Below, piece after piece: positions 46,601 through 60,400 of a DNA stretch of 64,000 nt. Origin of the DNA: Sclerotinia nivalis (lineage: Eukaryota > Ascomycota > Leotiomycetes > Helotiales > Sclerotiniaceae); NCBI GenBank assembly GCA_029531795.1, contig JAPEIS010000008.1, positions 1,736,001 through 1,800,000 of the forward strand, in the 5' to 3' direction. The stretch's first letter is position 1; every line of letters starts with the position of its first letter. The position numbers and the translations under genes were made by a program. The notes beneath the pieces were generated by a model that made no database searches, was not told the DNA's origin, and worked only from the letters and a program-made list of their open reading frames with translations.

Positions 46601-47968
46601 GTTAGTGTTGATCATTTCTTTTGTTGTTTGAATGGGTTGTGGCTGATGATGGGATTTTTTTTGATGCCGCTTTGACATGGAGAATTTCTTGTTCTCTCCA
46701 CGTCCGAGGTCTCATTAGGGTAAGACTTCCGTATGTAGGTAGAACTTTCTTTAGCCATCCCTCCCCAGCAGCCCGTCCAGGTAAGAATAATTTGCATATG
46801 AGGATCCCAGCAGAAAGAGGAGTGAGCAATTAGGAATTGTCGCTGAAAAAATTGACAAGGAATAATGGGAAATAATTGTAGCCATAATAATTTTATGGGT
46901 CCACCGATGATGTTATCATAACAAACATACACATTTCATTCGTAATACCTCTTACTTGGGTTTGCTTGGGTACGATAGATGCTTTGTCGCTGCTTTGTTT
47001 GACATAGATGCATGAGAATGAGATGACTTGAAGTTGATTTGAGTAGATATCGAATTCTATCTTTGCCGTTATTTCCTGTAGCCCAATAACAGGAAGTAGA
47101 TCCCTAGACTGACGACCAGTGGGTTAGTTTTAGCGTTAGATCCATTCGAGTAGATTTTGCTTAGCTAGCGTATTAGATTCATCCATATTGAGAAAGTGTT
47201 AATATTTATCGGGAGCGCCTAGATGGCTAGATTCCGTTCCAGAAAGAAGTCACACGTTCCCATTAGTTAAAGTAGTCAAAGTAAGTAGAGTAGTAAGTAA
47301 GTTACTAGTCTACCTAGCCATTAATTATAACCTAGGTATTTCGTAGTTTAGTTCTAGTTGTTATTTTATCTCGCGTGGATTTTGGAACCATACAAACAAA
47401 ACAAACAAACCAACATTAATCCATGCATTGCACCTAGTCGGCCTTTTTTCCTTACCAAGAGACCACGACCAAAAAGTAAATCCTCAAGGAAGTTTCCGTC
47501 ATCGCCAAATTCATATAATAAAAAATCCATGAAACTATACTTACTATAATGACCCCCTCCCCTTGCCCTCCCCTTGCCCTCCCCTTGTCTAACCGTCTAA
47601 CCCATCTTCCTCATTTTAGATACACGCCATCATACGAAATATAAGCATCTAATATCCCTTCCGCACCCGCACCCTCGCCCCTCAGATATTATTTTTCGCT
47701 TTTCCATATTCATAAATCTCTAGTTCGGAAGTTCATACCTAGATACCTAAATACCTAGGCATTGGGTGAATTCCCATCACGCTCGCTACTCGAACTCCCA
47801 GCAAATCCCATATGCTTACCCCTCCACTTCTACTTCAGCTGAATTCACAATACAAACAACCCACGTATTAATCAAACTGAAGCTTTACAAAGGAGGAAAC
47901 TCCTTTACTCACTATCAAAAATTCCTTAACTGAAAGAGCTTTGAATAGCTCTTCTATCTACCTTCCAG
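40693..47968. other. 7.3-kb gene-free region upstream of the Grainyhead factor
   Basis: No supported gene occurs. Open frames are short and unspliceable, and composition is ordinary rather than RIP-degraded. The right end (about 47560-47590) has CCCTCCCCTTG repeats and a pyrimidine-rich leader before the start codon at 47969. The left end includes the promoter of the oxysterol-binding protein. Such a large clean interval beside a developmental transcription factor suggests extended regulation or a long 5' leader. Confidence 0.55.
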
Positions 47969-50629
47969 ATGTTTCGCAATCGGTAAGCTGAAAATTCTGT
48001 CATCTTGTTGCTGTTTGGCTTCCGCGCACTACCTTGCGCTTAGTACAGAGAGCTCCATTTACTGCATATGAAAACAAAGCTCACCATCTCTTTTACAGGA
48101 CATCGTCGCAAAAACCTGGTGATGAGTTCATTGCCAACTTTCGACAAACGTTTCCAGAAATTGCCGCCACTGCAACCACCTCTGCTGGAAATAACAATAC
48201 TCACTTAGCAGCGCCTGCGGGTGCGCCAGACAGGCAAGTTACCTCAAATTCTCGTCGCAATCATATGCAGTTTGCATGGGTTTCAAATTTTTCTATCGTG
48301 AAAGCTGGAATGAATGCATAAATTTCCCCTCGTTTGTATTTCTTCGTGCACAATGGGCTAACGCATTTACCAATTCAGGCATCACAGCGTAGGAAGTGAA
48401 GAGATAAAAGATTTGGATCCGACACCCAGAGCGCAGCACGATCCATGGCGATTCACACCCTCCCTTTTGGACAGCAACAATTTCTCTTTCTCTTCCTTTG
48501 CCAATGGAACGCCGGGACCTTTTTACACACCTACGCCCGGAGGGGCGAATACTCTATATCATAATCAAGCTGGAGATCTTCACACGCCTGGCATGGGTAT
48601 GAATATGGGACTCGGGACTCCTCTTTCACTCCCCACTTCTACAGATGGCCTCCATACTCATACTATGATGGACATGTCTCATTTTGGTCAACAAATGCCT
48701 CCACAATTTCAAAATTTTAACCCTTTTGCACACCCCCACCATCAACAGCAAGCTCAGCAACAGCAGCCGACCTCATTCGCGCCATCCTCCTTCGTTCATC
48801 AGGATACAGGTTACGAAACAATGGACCACGAGGGCGAGGGATCTCCTATGGATGATGACGAAGGACCGCTTGGTTCAATGGAGCGGGCGATGCACCAATC
48901 TCCATTGACGAGTTTCCAGCCACAATCGTACGGCATGTCTATGTCTGGCCCAAGTCCTCAAACTGCCGAGAAATTTCGTTTTCACGTCATTTTAAATGCT
49001 CCAACGGCCATGATTAAACAAGCCGATGAGATCCCAGTCACGTATCTCAACAAGGGGCAGGCATATTCGGTCTCCGTTATGGATACTGGATTGACTCAAC
49101 CACTTCAACCAGGAACTCGTTACCGAACATTCGTTCGTATCTCATTCGAAGACGAACAGCAGAGGCAACGACCTGCTTCGTGCTGGCAGTTATGGAAAGA
49201 AGGAAGAGGTACCAATGAGGCGCATCAACGTGGTGGAAAGCTTCAGGCTGTAGAATACGTTGAATCCACACAGCCTGGCGAAAGTGATGATAAACGTACT
49301 CGCGTGGAGCTTGACACGGCTTCTTTTGATGGGTTTTCTGTGATTTGGACCCCAGGTGTCAACTGTGCCCCCGAGTGCAACATCGCCGTTCGTTTCAACT
49401 TCCTTTCCACTGATTTCAGCCACTCGAAAGGTGTAAAGGGTATCCCGGTTCGATTTTGCGCGAAAACCGAAACACTATCTTCTGGTTCTCCACACGCCAA
49501 CGAGACCTCTGAGGTGGCTTTTTGCAAAGTAAAGCTCTTTAGGGATCATGGAGCTGAGAGGAAATTGTCCAACGACATTGCGCACGTTAGGAAGACTATT
49601 GACAAGCTAAAGCAGCAAATTAGTCAGGCAGAGACTGGTATGAAAGATTTTGGGAAGCGAAAGAGAGGCTCAACTACCAAGACACAATTGAGTGAACAGC
49701 GACCTGGTAAGGTCCAGAAGCATAAACGCACCTGGTCAATGTCTTCTGCATCTTCCGCAGGTGGACGGGTTCCCATGGAAGAGGATCTTCATTTCAAACT
49801 TCGAGCGATGTCAGAAATGTTCTCAAGCCCACGACCAAGTAGCGTCCTTTTCCTGCGTGGGTCGGAACAAGATGACCCCGATCTTCACCCAGTGGCTTTA
49901 GCCGGCGAACCGCTCGACCTAACTAAAGTGGACTCCCGTGACAATGCCATTTGGGCGGCGAGAAGCAGCGCACACAGCTCGACGACTGGTACCTCGTCTA
50001 TCATCTCCCCATCACCAAGTTCAATCTCATTGCATTCTCAAGCTGGTGCAACTGCTTCTAACCCTTCAGCTTCTTGGACTGATTACCATAACCTACCATC
50101 AGGAGACTTCCAAAATCAAAACCCACAGCATTTGGCGAGTCCGCCAGATCAGCTAACCAAGGTTCCCAAGTCAGGCGACGCTGGAAGCCTAAGTGGCTGG
50201 ATTGAGGCTTTGGGAGTTGATTCATCTTACAATCCGCCTGTAATCGAACAACCTGTCAAGCCTGTCGCTTGCTTTTATGTACTCCGCCGAGACCCGGCTC
50301 AGCCAGGCAAACATGAGTACCATCGAGCTATATACTTGATGCAACGAACACTCAAAGATTTTACCAATGCCATCGCGTTGAAATGGAAAATCGAGCCTAC
50401 AAAAATCATGCGCACTCTCCGTGTGCTTGACAGTGGTCTGCAGGTCGAGATGGACGATGATGTTGTACGTGAGCTTTCCGAAGGACAAGACTTCATCCTA
50501 GAAGTTCAGGCTTCTCAAACACCAGTCAAACGTGAATGGGAAATGGATGTTACTGTAGACAATGACAATGCTGGCGCGACACAGAACGTCGCCCAGAGCG
50601 AAGGATACGAATTGAGGCTATTTTTCTAA
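47969..50629 (+). CDS. Grainyhead/CP2-type transcription factor
   Basis: Three exons, 47969-47982, 48099-48233 and 48379-50629, give 799 aa. The first coding exon is only 14 nt (MFRN plus two bases). The second intron uses a GC donor (AG|GCAAGT...TTCAG) and is needed to keep the frame from TSSQKPGDEFIANFRQTFPEIA into RHHSVGSEEIKDLDPTPRAQHDPWRF. An N-terminal Gln/Pro/His-rich region is followed by the CP2 DNA-binding domain at about 245-480 (AEKFRFHVILNAPTAM, YLNKGQAYSVSV, FVRISFEDE, FRDHGAERKLSND). The C-terminal ubiquitin-like dimerisation domain (about 670-770) includes CFYVLRR and YHRAIYLMQRTLKDFTNAIA. The Neurospora orthologue (csp-2) controls conidial separation and cell-wall genes. The isolated position between two large gene-free intervals fits a developmental regulator. 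Confidence 0.92.
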
Positions 50630-53600
50630 TCAACCTACTTAATTTTCCTTTATCACTTGTTTTATTATACCCCCATAGACCAGGAAGGAGATGGTCGTGT
50701 AATTGTTATGGATCTGTAACGGTCTGGGATCGGGTTTCGGACTGGGCTTGAAGGGCGTCAATGTCGTTTTTTGAGATACCAATTTCTTCTATGAAATGTC
50801 TTGCTCCACACCGCTCCCAAGACGTCCGTATTGAAGAGAGAAGCATTTACATCAGTGGGAGATGTTGAGGGACAGATTTGGCGTCTGGTCTCAGCCGGAT
50901 TGGGAGGGGGTAGAAGGGGAGGGGGCATTTCACACTTTCTTGCATTTTTTTCGCATTTGTTCCTATCGGAGTAAGCCTTTTGAGTGTCTTCTTCATTCAT
51001 TTCACGGCTCTAGAAGCCAAACGAACACAATATTTGATGCAATTACATTTGTACATGGAATTTCACGATGCGGACGAACCATTTCTCTTCCATAAGGCTG
51101 GAGATTATTATTCAGAATGGTACACAGATGAGCCTCGATGGCAATGGTGGCATCGGCGTACTTTGTTTAGGACCGCAGAAATCTTGATTTTGCAACCACT
51201 ACAGCAATAAAATACCAAATCATTAATCATTTCACTTCTTTAACGCTCTCTCACATGTTCAAGTGAAAATCTAATACTAGGTATTCATGCCGCCAAAGCG
51301 CCTGAGAATAGGGATTGGCTGTATGAATACAATAATACCTAAGTGAAATAACCAGACTTGTCCTCGGCAAAATTGCAAATCAGACGGGCCAAGAAATCTT
51401 TGCACTACTAGGTAATTGTAATTGTAGATGATTAGCGTTCAGCGACGTCAAACCACTCCACACTGCAATGTTTAGTCTGACCTTACTCTATGAATATTTT
51501 AGGAACATAGCCAGCAGGCACGACAAATTTTTCATTATGCCATTATTCCATTTTTGGGAAGGGAATGATTATTAATTCGATGTTGGATGGATCGATATTG
51601 GGAAGAGCGAATCTGAGTGAATGAATGGTTGTGTGAATGATTGAGTGGAGTGGATTGGATTGGATTAGAGTGATCTACATTATCATATAAGGTTATAAGG
51701 TTATGAGAGGAATCAATGTGTCAAATTTTCATTAGAAATGGATAGTGATGGAAATGGATGGAAATGAGTAGAATGGATAGAATGGAGAATGGAGAATGAA
51801 TAATATGTATAAGCTATAGATAGAACTAGGAAATTTTACACTATTGTTACGTTTCCATGGGGATTGAGGGTTGAGGGTTAGAGGATGAGAGATGAGACAA
51901 GAGATGAGATGAGATGAGATGAGATGAGAAATGAGAAATGGATCTAGAATAAGTGCTATGAGTAAGTTTGTTGACTGCAGATGATAGGGAGATCAGGCTG
52001 GAGATGTGGGGATGGTATGGGATTTAAATCTCTTGGTGCTTGGAATGGTGCTTGGATTGATTATTGTGGTTATTATATATAGGTGAGCTATAGCTGTAGC
52101 TGGTAGGTGATAGCTGTAGCTCTGTCGCTTACCTAGGGGTAGGTAGCTACCCCTCTTCTTGGTAACCCCTTAGTTTTGTATTTGTGCGGGTTTGGCGTGT
52201 TCTTAGCGGTGCGAGCTCAACTGGTATTTTTGTCTGTTGACTCTTGATATTATTAGGAGATATGTATGTAGATTTCGATGGTAGATGATAGAAGGTAGAT
52301 AATGCTTGGACTACGTATAACTTTATGCGTGCAACTTTATTTTTACAGTCCATTTTATCGTGGTATGCATGGGATGATATGCAAACACTGCACAAAAATA
52401 CAATAGTTGCGCACTAAGTAAAATAATAGCACAGTTGATATGCGTACTCTCCGTCATTAGAGCAAACTATCTCCTGAATCATGATACTAAATCACCAAGC
52501 ACCAACACGGCCCTCATCGGTCTCAGGTACCTAAAGTTTCCGGTCTCAAGGGCTTCCGGACCGAGTACCGGTAAAGAACTAAAGGGATTCAATGAACTAT
52601 GATGTTTATTTAGCTTATTCACTTAGGATTCCCACCGGCCCAATTTGGGGTTTTCGGAATTGAAATTTCGTGGGGGTTCCGTACCGGATGGTTGGAGCTA
52701 GGGAAAAGTGTGGGGGTTTAGGTAATTCGGATTGAAATAGAGTTTAATGTTGTAAAGTCTGTAATTTTAGTGCTCGTGTATAAAAATATTTAGAGTGGTA
52801 GGAAAGAATGCCAAGATGAGATGGAGATGGAGATGGATGAGGAACGTAAGGAAAGTCGTCATGTGAGGGAATGACGTGGTACATTTATATGCAGCTCATC
52901 CATGGCATGGCATCATATATATATACATACATACATATGTACAATGTAGATCATCTAATCCCATGCAGTATAGTAAACAACCCAGCAGCCCAATTAGGCC
53001 CCAAATCCGAAAATCGTCACCCGGCACCCCCAAGCAAATAACAACATCCACGCGCACCACGCGTATATCGTAGCGGTGATTTCTGAACAAAAAAGGTTAA
53101 ACACGGATGAAGACCCTGAAGAACGAATGAAGAAACTAATTGGAGATAAGGGCTGTAAATCATTGTTCTAGATGTTTTCAGACTTTTGTCGATCGTGAAG
53201 ACTTTTCAGCACCGTTTCGTTCATTCAACTTCACGGATCCCTAACCGATAAGCCTCAGGGACAGCACAGGGACCATGTCTAGCTTGCCTGATTTGCCTAG
53301 CTGAGCTGTGCCACCATCTTAGTATATCCCGTTCTCCTCAGCACCGCCGTTTTTACAAAAACATACTGAGATTTGCATGTGAGATCGCCGTACGATTTGA
53401 CGGGACGGACTCCCTGCATAAGGCGGAGCTCGCTTGGTTCCAAGGGTTTTGGACTGTGGCTAATATGACAAGGAGTTCTCTAAATGCTTGGGATGTATTT
53501 GTATGACTTGAAGAAATCGTATAACGGGGCTGGAAAACTTTAATACGGTTTTGTGTGGTGAAGAGAGGAAGGAAAAGATCCGTGCCGATCATAACCCCTA

Positions 53601-54412
53601 TTGTAACTTATCCGACCGAGACTGCACTCACTATGCCGATCGCGCCCGACCACTTCCTATCTCAAGCACAATTTTCAAGCCACGATTCTTATTCACGCTA
53701 TCAGCTGGTTTATAATGAGCCACATATGGCGGTTCCATGCAAAACACTTATCTTCCGGTCACACATACCTGCCAGAGGCGATGAATACGTTTCCTTGATC
53801 TGCACCTTCCCGTATGTGTGTGTGGCTTATCTATCCGGCTGCCGATACACTACTTGTGTAAATAAAGTCCACCTGACCTTATCCTTCGTATTTATATATG
53901 GCATCGAGGCACCAGGCATCGCTGCTGCCACAAGCGGGAGTGAGGCAAAAACATCGGGGGCGAATCACGTGAGTAATATATATAACCTTAGGATGGCAGG
54001 ATGCATTTTCATTTCATTTTCCATTCCTTGCCATACGAGGGTAAGATTATGAGGGCGAGAAAAATCTACTGTTTCCGCGAGACTTCCTGATCATAATCAC
54101 TGGATCGAGAGGATTCAACTTCGGCGGTATACAGTATTCACGCATCTTTTGTCAAATCTCCGCCGAGAGTATCTACGAATTTTCGGCAGTTGTCATGGCA
54201 CTTGTCATTTATGTATTCGGCCGATGAAGGCAGACCCCAGTAAAATGGCATGTTTAATAATCCTTATCATTAAATAACCAATAGACAATACCCCAATTCG
54301 ACAATGCCCGCTAATTCTCATGACCTATCCAACAAAACTCCCAGTAATGCCGCTCCTAAAAGGCAGTCCATGCAAGGACATCCCAATATTAAAATGCAAA
54401 TCGACTCGAAGT
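50630..54412. other. 3.8-kb gene-free region
   Basis: No supported gene. There are GGATGGA/GGATTG repeats (51640-51800), GAGAT repeats (51895-51930) and a TACATACATA run near 52921. A 165-codon open frame ending at 54052 has no family features and I do not call it. Both flanking genes point into this interval. Confidence 0.55.
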
Positions 54413-56729
54413 TCAGACTAATAACGCGATCCCCTCATACGCCCGTTCTACCGTTTTGCTACCAAGTCCCGGAATTGCTCTGAGCTGCTGTAATGTCTTA
54501 ATCTGACCACCGTCGTCCTCATTCTGTAGCTCTAGAAACTCAACCACATCTCTAGCCTTCTTAGGACCTACACCACACAGGCCTCTGATCATGCCAACAT
54601 CTCTGGAGTTGACAATATCTAACAAATGCCTTGTTCGAGGCGTTGGGGGATCTAGCGGACCAAAAGATGCTTCATCGTTGAACACACGTAATTTGGTTGT
54701 CGATTTGGATTTCGACTTTTTTGACTTAGCGGCTCGGAATGAAAAGCTATCATCATCTTCGTAATGATCCTCTTGGTGTACGAAGGACGCATCAAACTCA
54801 GTATCTGGTTTTGAGCCCTTTCGTGATACAGGTCGTGCTTCCTCTTCTTGTTGAAACGAACTGGCAGGTGTTGGCAGCTGTAAGAATGGAGCAGTAGGCT
54901 TTCGCCTTTCTGCTTCTACAGTTCCCGAGTGCTTGGCTGCTACACCAGTATTCTTTATTTGGATTTTGGCTTTGAGATGCTCAATTTTCTTCAGCAATTT
55001 CTCTTGGCCTGGGAAGAAAGGAAGTGCCATTCTGATAAAAATTAATTAAAGTTACTCGAGGCGGGCTGATAGGCTGGGTGATAACTTACTCATACATCTT
55101 CAGAGCACTACTTTCTTCACCGCGCTCTTTGTGTTGTCTCGCCATGAGCAGAAACCTGAGACCTTCAGACCTCGCATCTTCTGCCGAGTTTTCATCAACT
55201 TTCTTTTCTAATGCCTCGAGCCTTTTCTGAACAGCTTCACTAATCTCAATAGGTGCCGAATTCGATGTCCGTTCCAAGGCACGATTGGCGAGCATTTCCG
55301 AGACTTTGCGCTCAACCATTTCCTCAATCTTGGCCGCAGAGATATCAGCTGTGGTCGACTTATACCCAAAAGGTGCAGGCCTAGTGGATTTGGTAACTCG
55401 TGAACCGATCACTCCATCAGATGGCCTTTTCTTATTCGAATTCGACCTTCGGAGTGTTTGGGTGTTGTTCGATGGCCGCGCTGCAGTTGCTTTACTTTTA
55501 TCTGTGTATACAGAGAAAGCTTTTGCGGGCTTATCGGCCTTTTGTGCTGGGTTGGCTACAGCATTATGTGAATTCGTAATAGGTCTCAATGGCTGTCGTT
55601 GCATACTAGTTCCAGCTACTTTCCTGGGTGGTTGAGTGAATACGACTTCATTCTCAATTTCCCTAACCTCTATTCTCTTTGCTCTTGAACTTACGTTCAA
55701 GGAAGACAAAGTGTCTAAATGGTAAGATCGCAAGGGTGCAAGGTTCAAGACCATTATAGTGATACCATTATTTTGACCCAAACTGAGAATTCGTGTCATT
55801 TTAGATTCCCTGTATGGAATTCTCTTATCGCCTCTACCAATAGCATCAATACATTGACTGAGCACGAATAAACTTTTGTTGATGCTTGCAGATTCAATCA
55901 TTCTCTCCTTGCCATTATCTGTCCTCCGGTTGTCCTCTGACCCCGCTAAATCGATTGCGGACGCGGTACTGATTAAAGCCGCATCACCAGTACTTTGTGT
56001 TACCTTGACCATCAAGATGGCATGGCTTCGACTACTTTGCGCATTTAGTTTGGTTCCTGCTGTGCTCCGGTTGTTGTTGGCTTCTATATATAACTTTTCG
56101 AAATCCTTCAGATCATTGCAGGACCTTTCCGACAGCCCAACAACTATTGTTTTCCCATCCTTTTCTCGAAGAGGCAGTCCGGCAAGAGATCGCTTATCAG
56201 GAGACTCGAATAGGTCGAAAACTTTATCGTTGTATATTTCGTAATAAGACAGTGTAACAGTGACAGAGGTTTCTTCGCCAGAATCTTTAGCAACCTTACG
56301 ACCACGGCGATAGATTCCACTCAATAATCGAGGAATAATTCCACGGTCTGCCAACTTCGTTCCACCACGCATTGTATGTGTTTTCCCCGTTCCAGTAACT
56401 CCATATGCAAAAAGTGTCACATCGAGTCCTTGGAACAATGATTTTAGCGTAGGTGCAACCTCATTCGTAAACAACTCCTCCTGTGACGTTTCCATATCGT
56501 AGACGCCATTGAAGGTAAAGCTAAACTCCTCTGATTCGTTTTTGGGGTTCGGTATCCGGACTACATTGAAAGTTTTGCTGTCTTGACTGCTCTCGGCGCG
56601 CACGATGGTATCTTTGTCTAATTCCTTTGGAAGAAGAGGACGTATCCTTGCAACAACTTATTTGAAAATAGGTAAGCTTGAGAGAAAATTGACTTGTGTT
56701 GTGCGAAAATACTGACCTCTTACAGACAT
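54413..56729 (-). CDS. Kinesin-10-like motor (Kid/NOD type) with C-terminal helix-hairpin-helix
   Basis: Three exons, 56729-56717 (13 nt), 56656-55090 and 55031-54413, join in frame to give 732 aa. The motor starts immediately (RVVARIRPLLPKEL). The P-loop GVTGTGKTHT is at about 90-99, with switch I NAQSSRSHA, switch II DLAGSE and the microtubule-binding loop after it; the motor ends near 330. A basic Ser/Asn/Lys-rich linker (340-430) is followed by a short coiled coil (about 470-500). The C-terminus (about 650-725) has two helix-hairpin-helix units reading IRGLCGVGPKKARDVVEF and LRAIPGLGSKTVERAYEG. Kinesin plus HhH is the hallmark of kinesin-10, a chromosome-arm motor acting in mitosis; the HhH binds DNA. 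Confidence 0.88.
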
Positions 56730-57459
56730 GATCACAATGCAAGGAAGCAAAGAATAAATATCTACACAACAGAGCAGAGGAAAAAATAGAATGAGTGATT
56801 ATGCGAAATGAAATCAGAAAACCAAAGAACTGTATTAACAAAATCAAATCATTCGCCCACTCCCTTGAAAAGTATCTTGTACCAATATTCAAGTGTTGGT
56901 TGAGTTGATGTATCTTAAAATCATGTCAAAGTTTTGGTTAATGTTGGAGCTCCATCCGCAAAAACACCAAACATCGGTGTTGCCCCAGCAACGAAATGTA
57001 CGACTAGCCACACCGGATCCATTACGCCAAACACTCTGCCACGACTGACAAAATTTGAGATTATATAATGAGTACTACCTCAAAGAGCTGAAGTCGAAAT
57101 CGGCATGTTCATATTTGCTCATTTAAGTAGGTGAGCAGATGAAAATTTCCTCAGAGCTAGACGATACATCACATACACATACATCGATATCTCATGGCCA
57201 AGTGGTGTGGATGTCCGCCCCCTCGGTTAACCTATCAGTCAAAACATGGATATCAAAGTTGCCCATAGATATTATAGAAATTACTTGTTCCATTCATATG
57301 AGTAACGTATTAAGGTATGTCTACAAAAGATCTAGAGCTAAAAGGCACTTGCGGTCGATGCGTATATAACTTAAGGTGATATGATGCCATATTACTTGAT
57401 TGTAGTTCACAGAATAGGAATTCTTCGTCTATTTAGCAAGCATAACAACATACTATCAA
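56730..57459. other. Intergenic between two minus-strand genes
   Basis: I see no gene. It includes the kinesin promoter and the 3' flank of the ABC transporter. The upstream kinesin region has no clear element. Confidence 0.55.
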
Positions 57460-60400
57460 TCAATCTAATCTCCCAAGCTTTTCCAACGTCGTCGGATTCA
57501 AATCTGTGATTACTTCCTGCAACCGGCCATTGCCCAACAATACTACAACATCTCTTCCGGGCTCTGTGTGCTTTGCCAGTACATCAATTCTGTGAGCTAC
57601 ACATATGACCGTATGTCCCTTTCGAGTAAACTCGTCGTCAATAATATCGTGTATGGTTGACTCTGTAACAGGATCAAGGGAAGAAGTGACTTCATCTAAC
57701 AGAACAACGGGCTTTCGACCAGAACGCTGAGCTGTCCGAGCCTTGACGAGCGCCCGGCACAGTGCAAGTAGCTGACCTTGTCCTACAGATAGCTCCGAAA
57801 ATAGTGAAAGAGTTTTATCCAGAATTGGATGTTGGTTGTACGGCGGGATATCGATAGCAAACCCTGATTCTGTTCCCAAGATTCCGTCCAACTCAGCTGT
57901 CTCTTGCGTGAAGTGTGACCAGAGATCCGTTCTCTTTAAAGAGGCAACCAAAGCTTCGTTTGATAGTGAGGCATCTGGGTCCAGATTAAAGCGTAAGGTC
58001 TCATTAGGCAGAAGCAGAGGATCTTGCGATACGGTAATGAAGCATCGCTGCCGGAGAACATCAAGCCCGACATTCTTGCTGTCAACTCCGTCTAGCACAA
58101 TCTGGCCAGATTGTAGCTCAAGAAGCCGTAGGAGCGTCAAGAGCAAGGTACTTTTGCCACTATTTGAAATTTAGCCTTCAAAAGATCAATGGAGTGGAAA
58201 ATGCGGACCTGCCTGTACGTCCACAGACGATGATTTTCTGGCCTGACGTGATGTTCAAATTCAGGTTTCGGAGAGCCACTGAGTTGGACCTAAGTATTGA
58301 TTATTGTCAGATAGCAGTAAGAACAACTTCGTCGAGGTTGCATACAGGTAAGATGCGGTGATATTTTTGATTTCAATATCACCTCGAGAGGGCCATGAAT
58401 CCGTGGGCTCCAAGTTCCAGGCCATAACACCCTCAAGTGGTGTCATCTTTTCAAGTGTTCTCAAGCGAGCAATCGCTCCAAGAGAGACTTCTAGTGTCGT
58501 CCAACTCTCTACAAGCTTCAGCAAGGTTGTGTTTGCAACGAGCATAATATTGAGCGCGATTCCAACTTGTGCGCCGCTAACATGGTCTCGAAATACTACA
58601 GCTATAGCGATAACAGAGGTTGCAACAGCCGCCGCTAATAGGTCTAGGGCGATGTTAAGCCATCTTTGAAGGCACAGGAGGAGAAATTCAGGACGTTGGG
58701 CATTGTCCACACTTATTATGTTATCCTTTATAACCGCATTAGACGAACCAAATGAGCGTATTGTTTCGAGGCCCTCAACCTGGTACTGTCAGATAAAGTA
58801 GATTGATTAGTCACATAATTCTATACGTACGGATTCTAAAAAGCTTGAGAAGACTTCTGCCCGGGCCTCTAGCTCTAGAAACCGAAGTTGTCTAGAGGTG
58901 CGAAGATAGACTTTTTGGACGACATAGACTACAACCATGCATGCTGGTAGAGACACTGCGAGCCATTTCTGGGCGACGAAAAGAAGCATGACTTGCATGG
59001 AGAGCTTGAAGATTTCTACGTGTGTTAGGATCTTTCAGACTGTTCGGGCGATGATCGTCTTACGAGTTACAACGGTCTGAAGGGCTGATGGCAATTTCTT
59101 GTCAATTAGCTGAATATCTTGACTGAATCTAGAGTTTTTTTAGTTCTGTCGAAACATCTGTATGTAGGTTTGCTAACCTATTTAGGATCGAACCATTATC
59201 GGTTCGCGAAAAATATGACAAAGGTGCGCTAATAATCATCAGTATCTTCTGAATGATGTCGTTATTTTTCGTTAGCAAAGACTGACCTCGCTACAATATG
59301 TAGAAGCCTTTCGTGTAAGCGGAACCCAGATTGTGGCGCTAATCGTATAAGAACAATCCTAGAAGGTGTTCAACGATAATGAAAACATGGAAGTTTACGA
59401 GAAACCTACCACATCTGGAGACTTGTTGCGATCCATGACATGAATGATAGGAATAGAAAACCAAATGCATAAAAGATAGCGTTTCCACCGCTCGAGTCAG
59501 TCCATAGCTGTAAGTAGTATTGAGGTATAGTGATGAAGAAGGCATATGACGCTGTGCAAGTGACGAGGAGGAAAAAGTTCTTCGAGCCGACAAATTTCAG
59601 ATAGTATCCTATGCTCACATAAATTTACATTCTCAACTTTGAGAAAGAGGGGAGGAGTTACCGTATAGAGCCGAATCTCCACTCTGTCTTGCAAGATCAA
59701 TTTCAGCTTCATCTTTCGCTCGCACCTGGGCGCTGAGTTTATCAAAAGCTGCCGACACTGCCAGATTGTCGTTCGTGCGGTTCCCAGAAGAGAATTTTGT
59801 GATAGATCCTGTTTTGACTTTGATAGTTTGCCAGTTTCCCTGATCTATGATTCCATGATCCCCAAGAACAACAATGTGATCTGCTGATTGGAAGTATTGA
59901 GCTATTTCACAGTAAGACACTGCGTTGAAGAACAGGCAAGGGAAACTTACAAGAGTTAGAGACTAGAACGACAGTAGTTTTCAACCTGCGTAGTAGACCG
60001 GTCGATCCAAACAGATTATCGAAGATAGTTTGCTCGGTATCACCATCCAATCCGCTGAAAGTGTCATCCAGCAGAAGTATGTCGGATCTTGCGAACAACG
60101 CGCGTGCCAGTGCCTACCCATGTTATGTTAAATTAGTCTATACATTGCCGTATTAGAGCACTTACCACACGCTGTCTCTGGCCTCCGGACAAATTCAGCC
60201 CCCTGCTGCCAATCTCTGTCTGATCTCCCTCAGGCAGGGAATCGAAATCATGGGCGAGACAGCATATTTCTGTAATGGTATTGTACCATGTTTCATGGTC
60301 TTGCATTCCAGGCCCGTCGATATCCTTAGCACCATAAATCGCCTCTTTGATAGTGCCGCTGGGTAGCCAGGGTCTCTGGGCACAGTATGCTATCTTTCTC

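Noticed and set aside
53555..54052. 165-codon open frame on the plus strand
   Set aside because: It has no ATG near its 5' end, no family features, a random-looking composition and no supporting splice structure.
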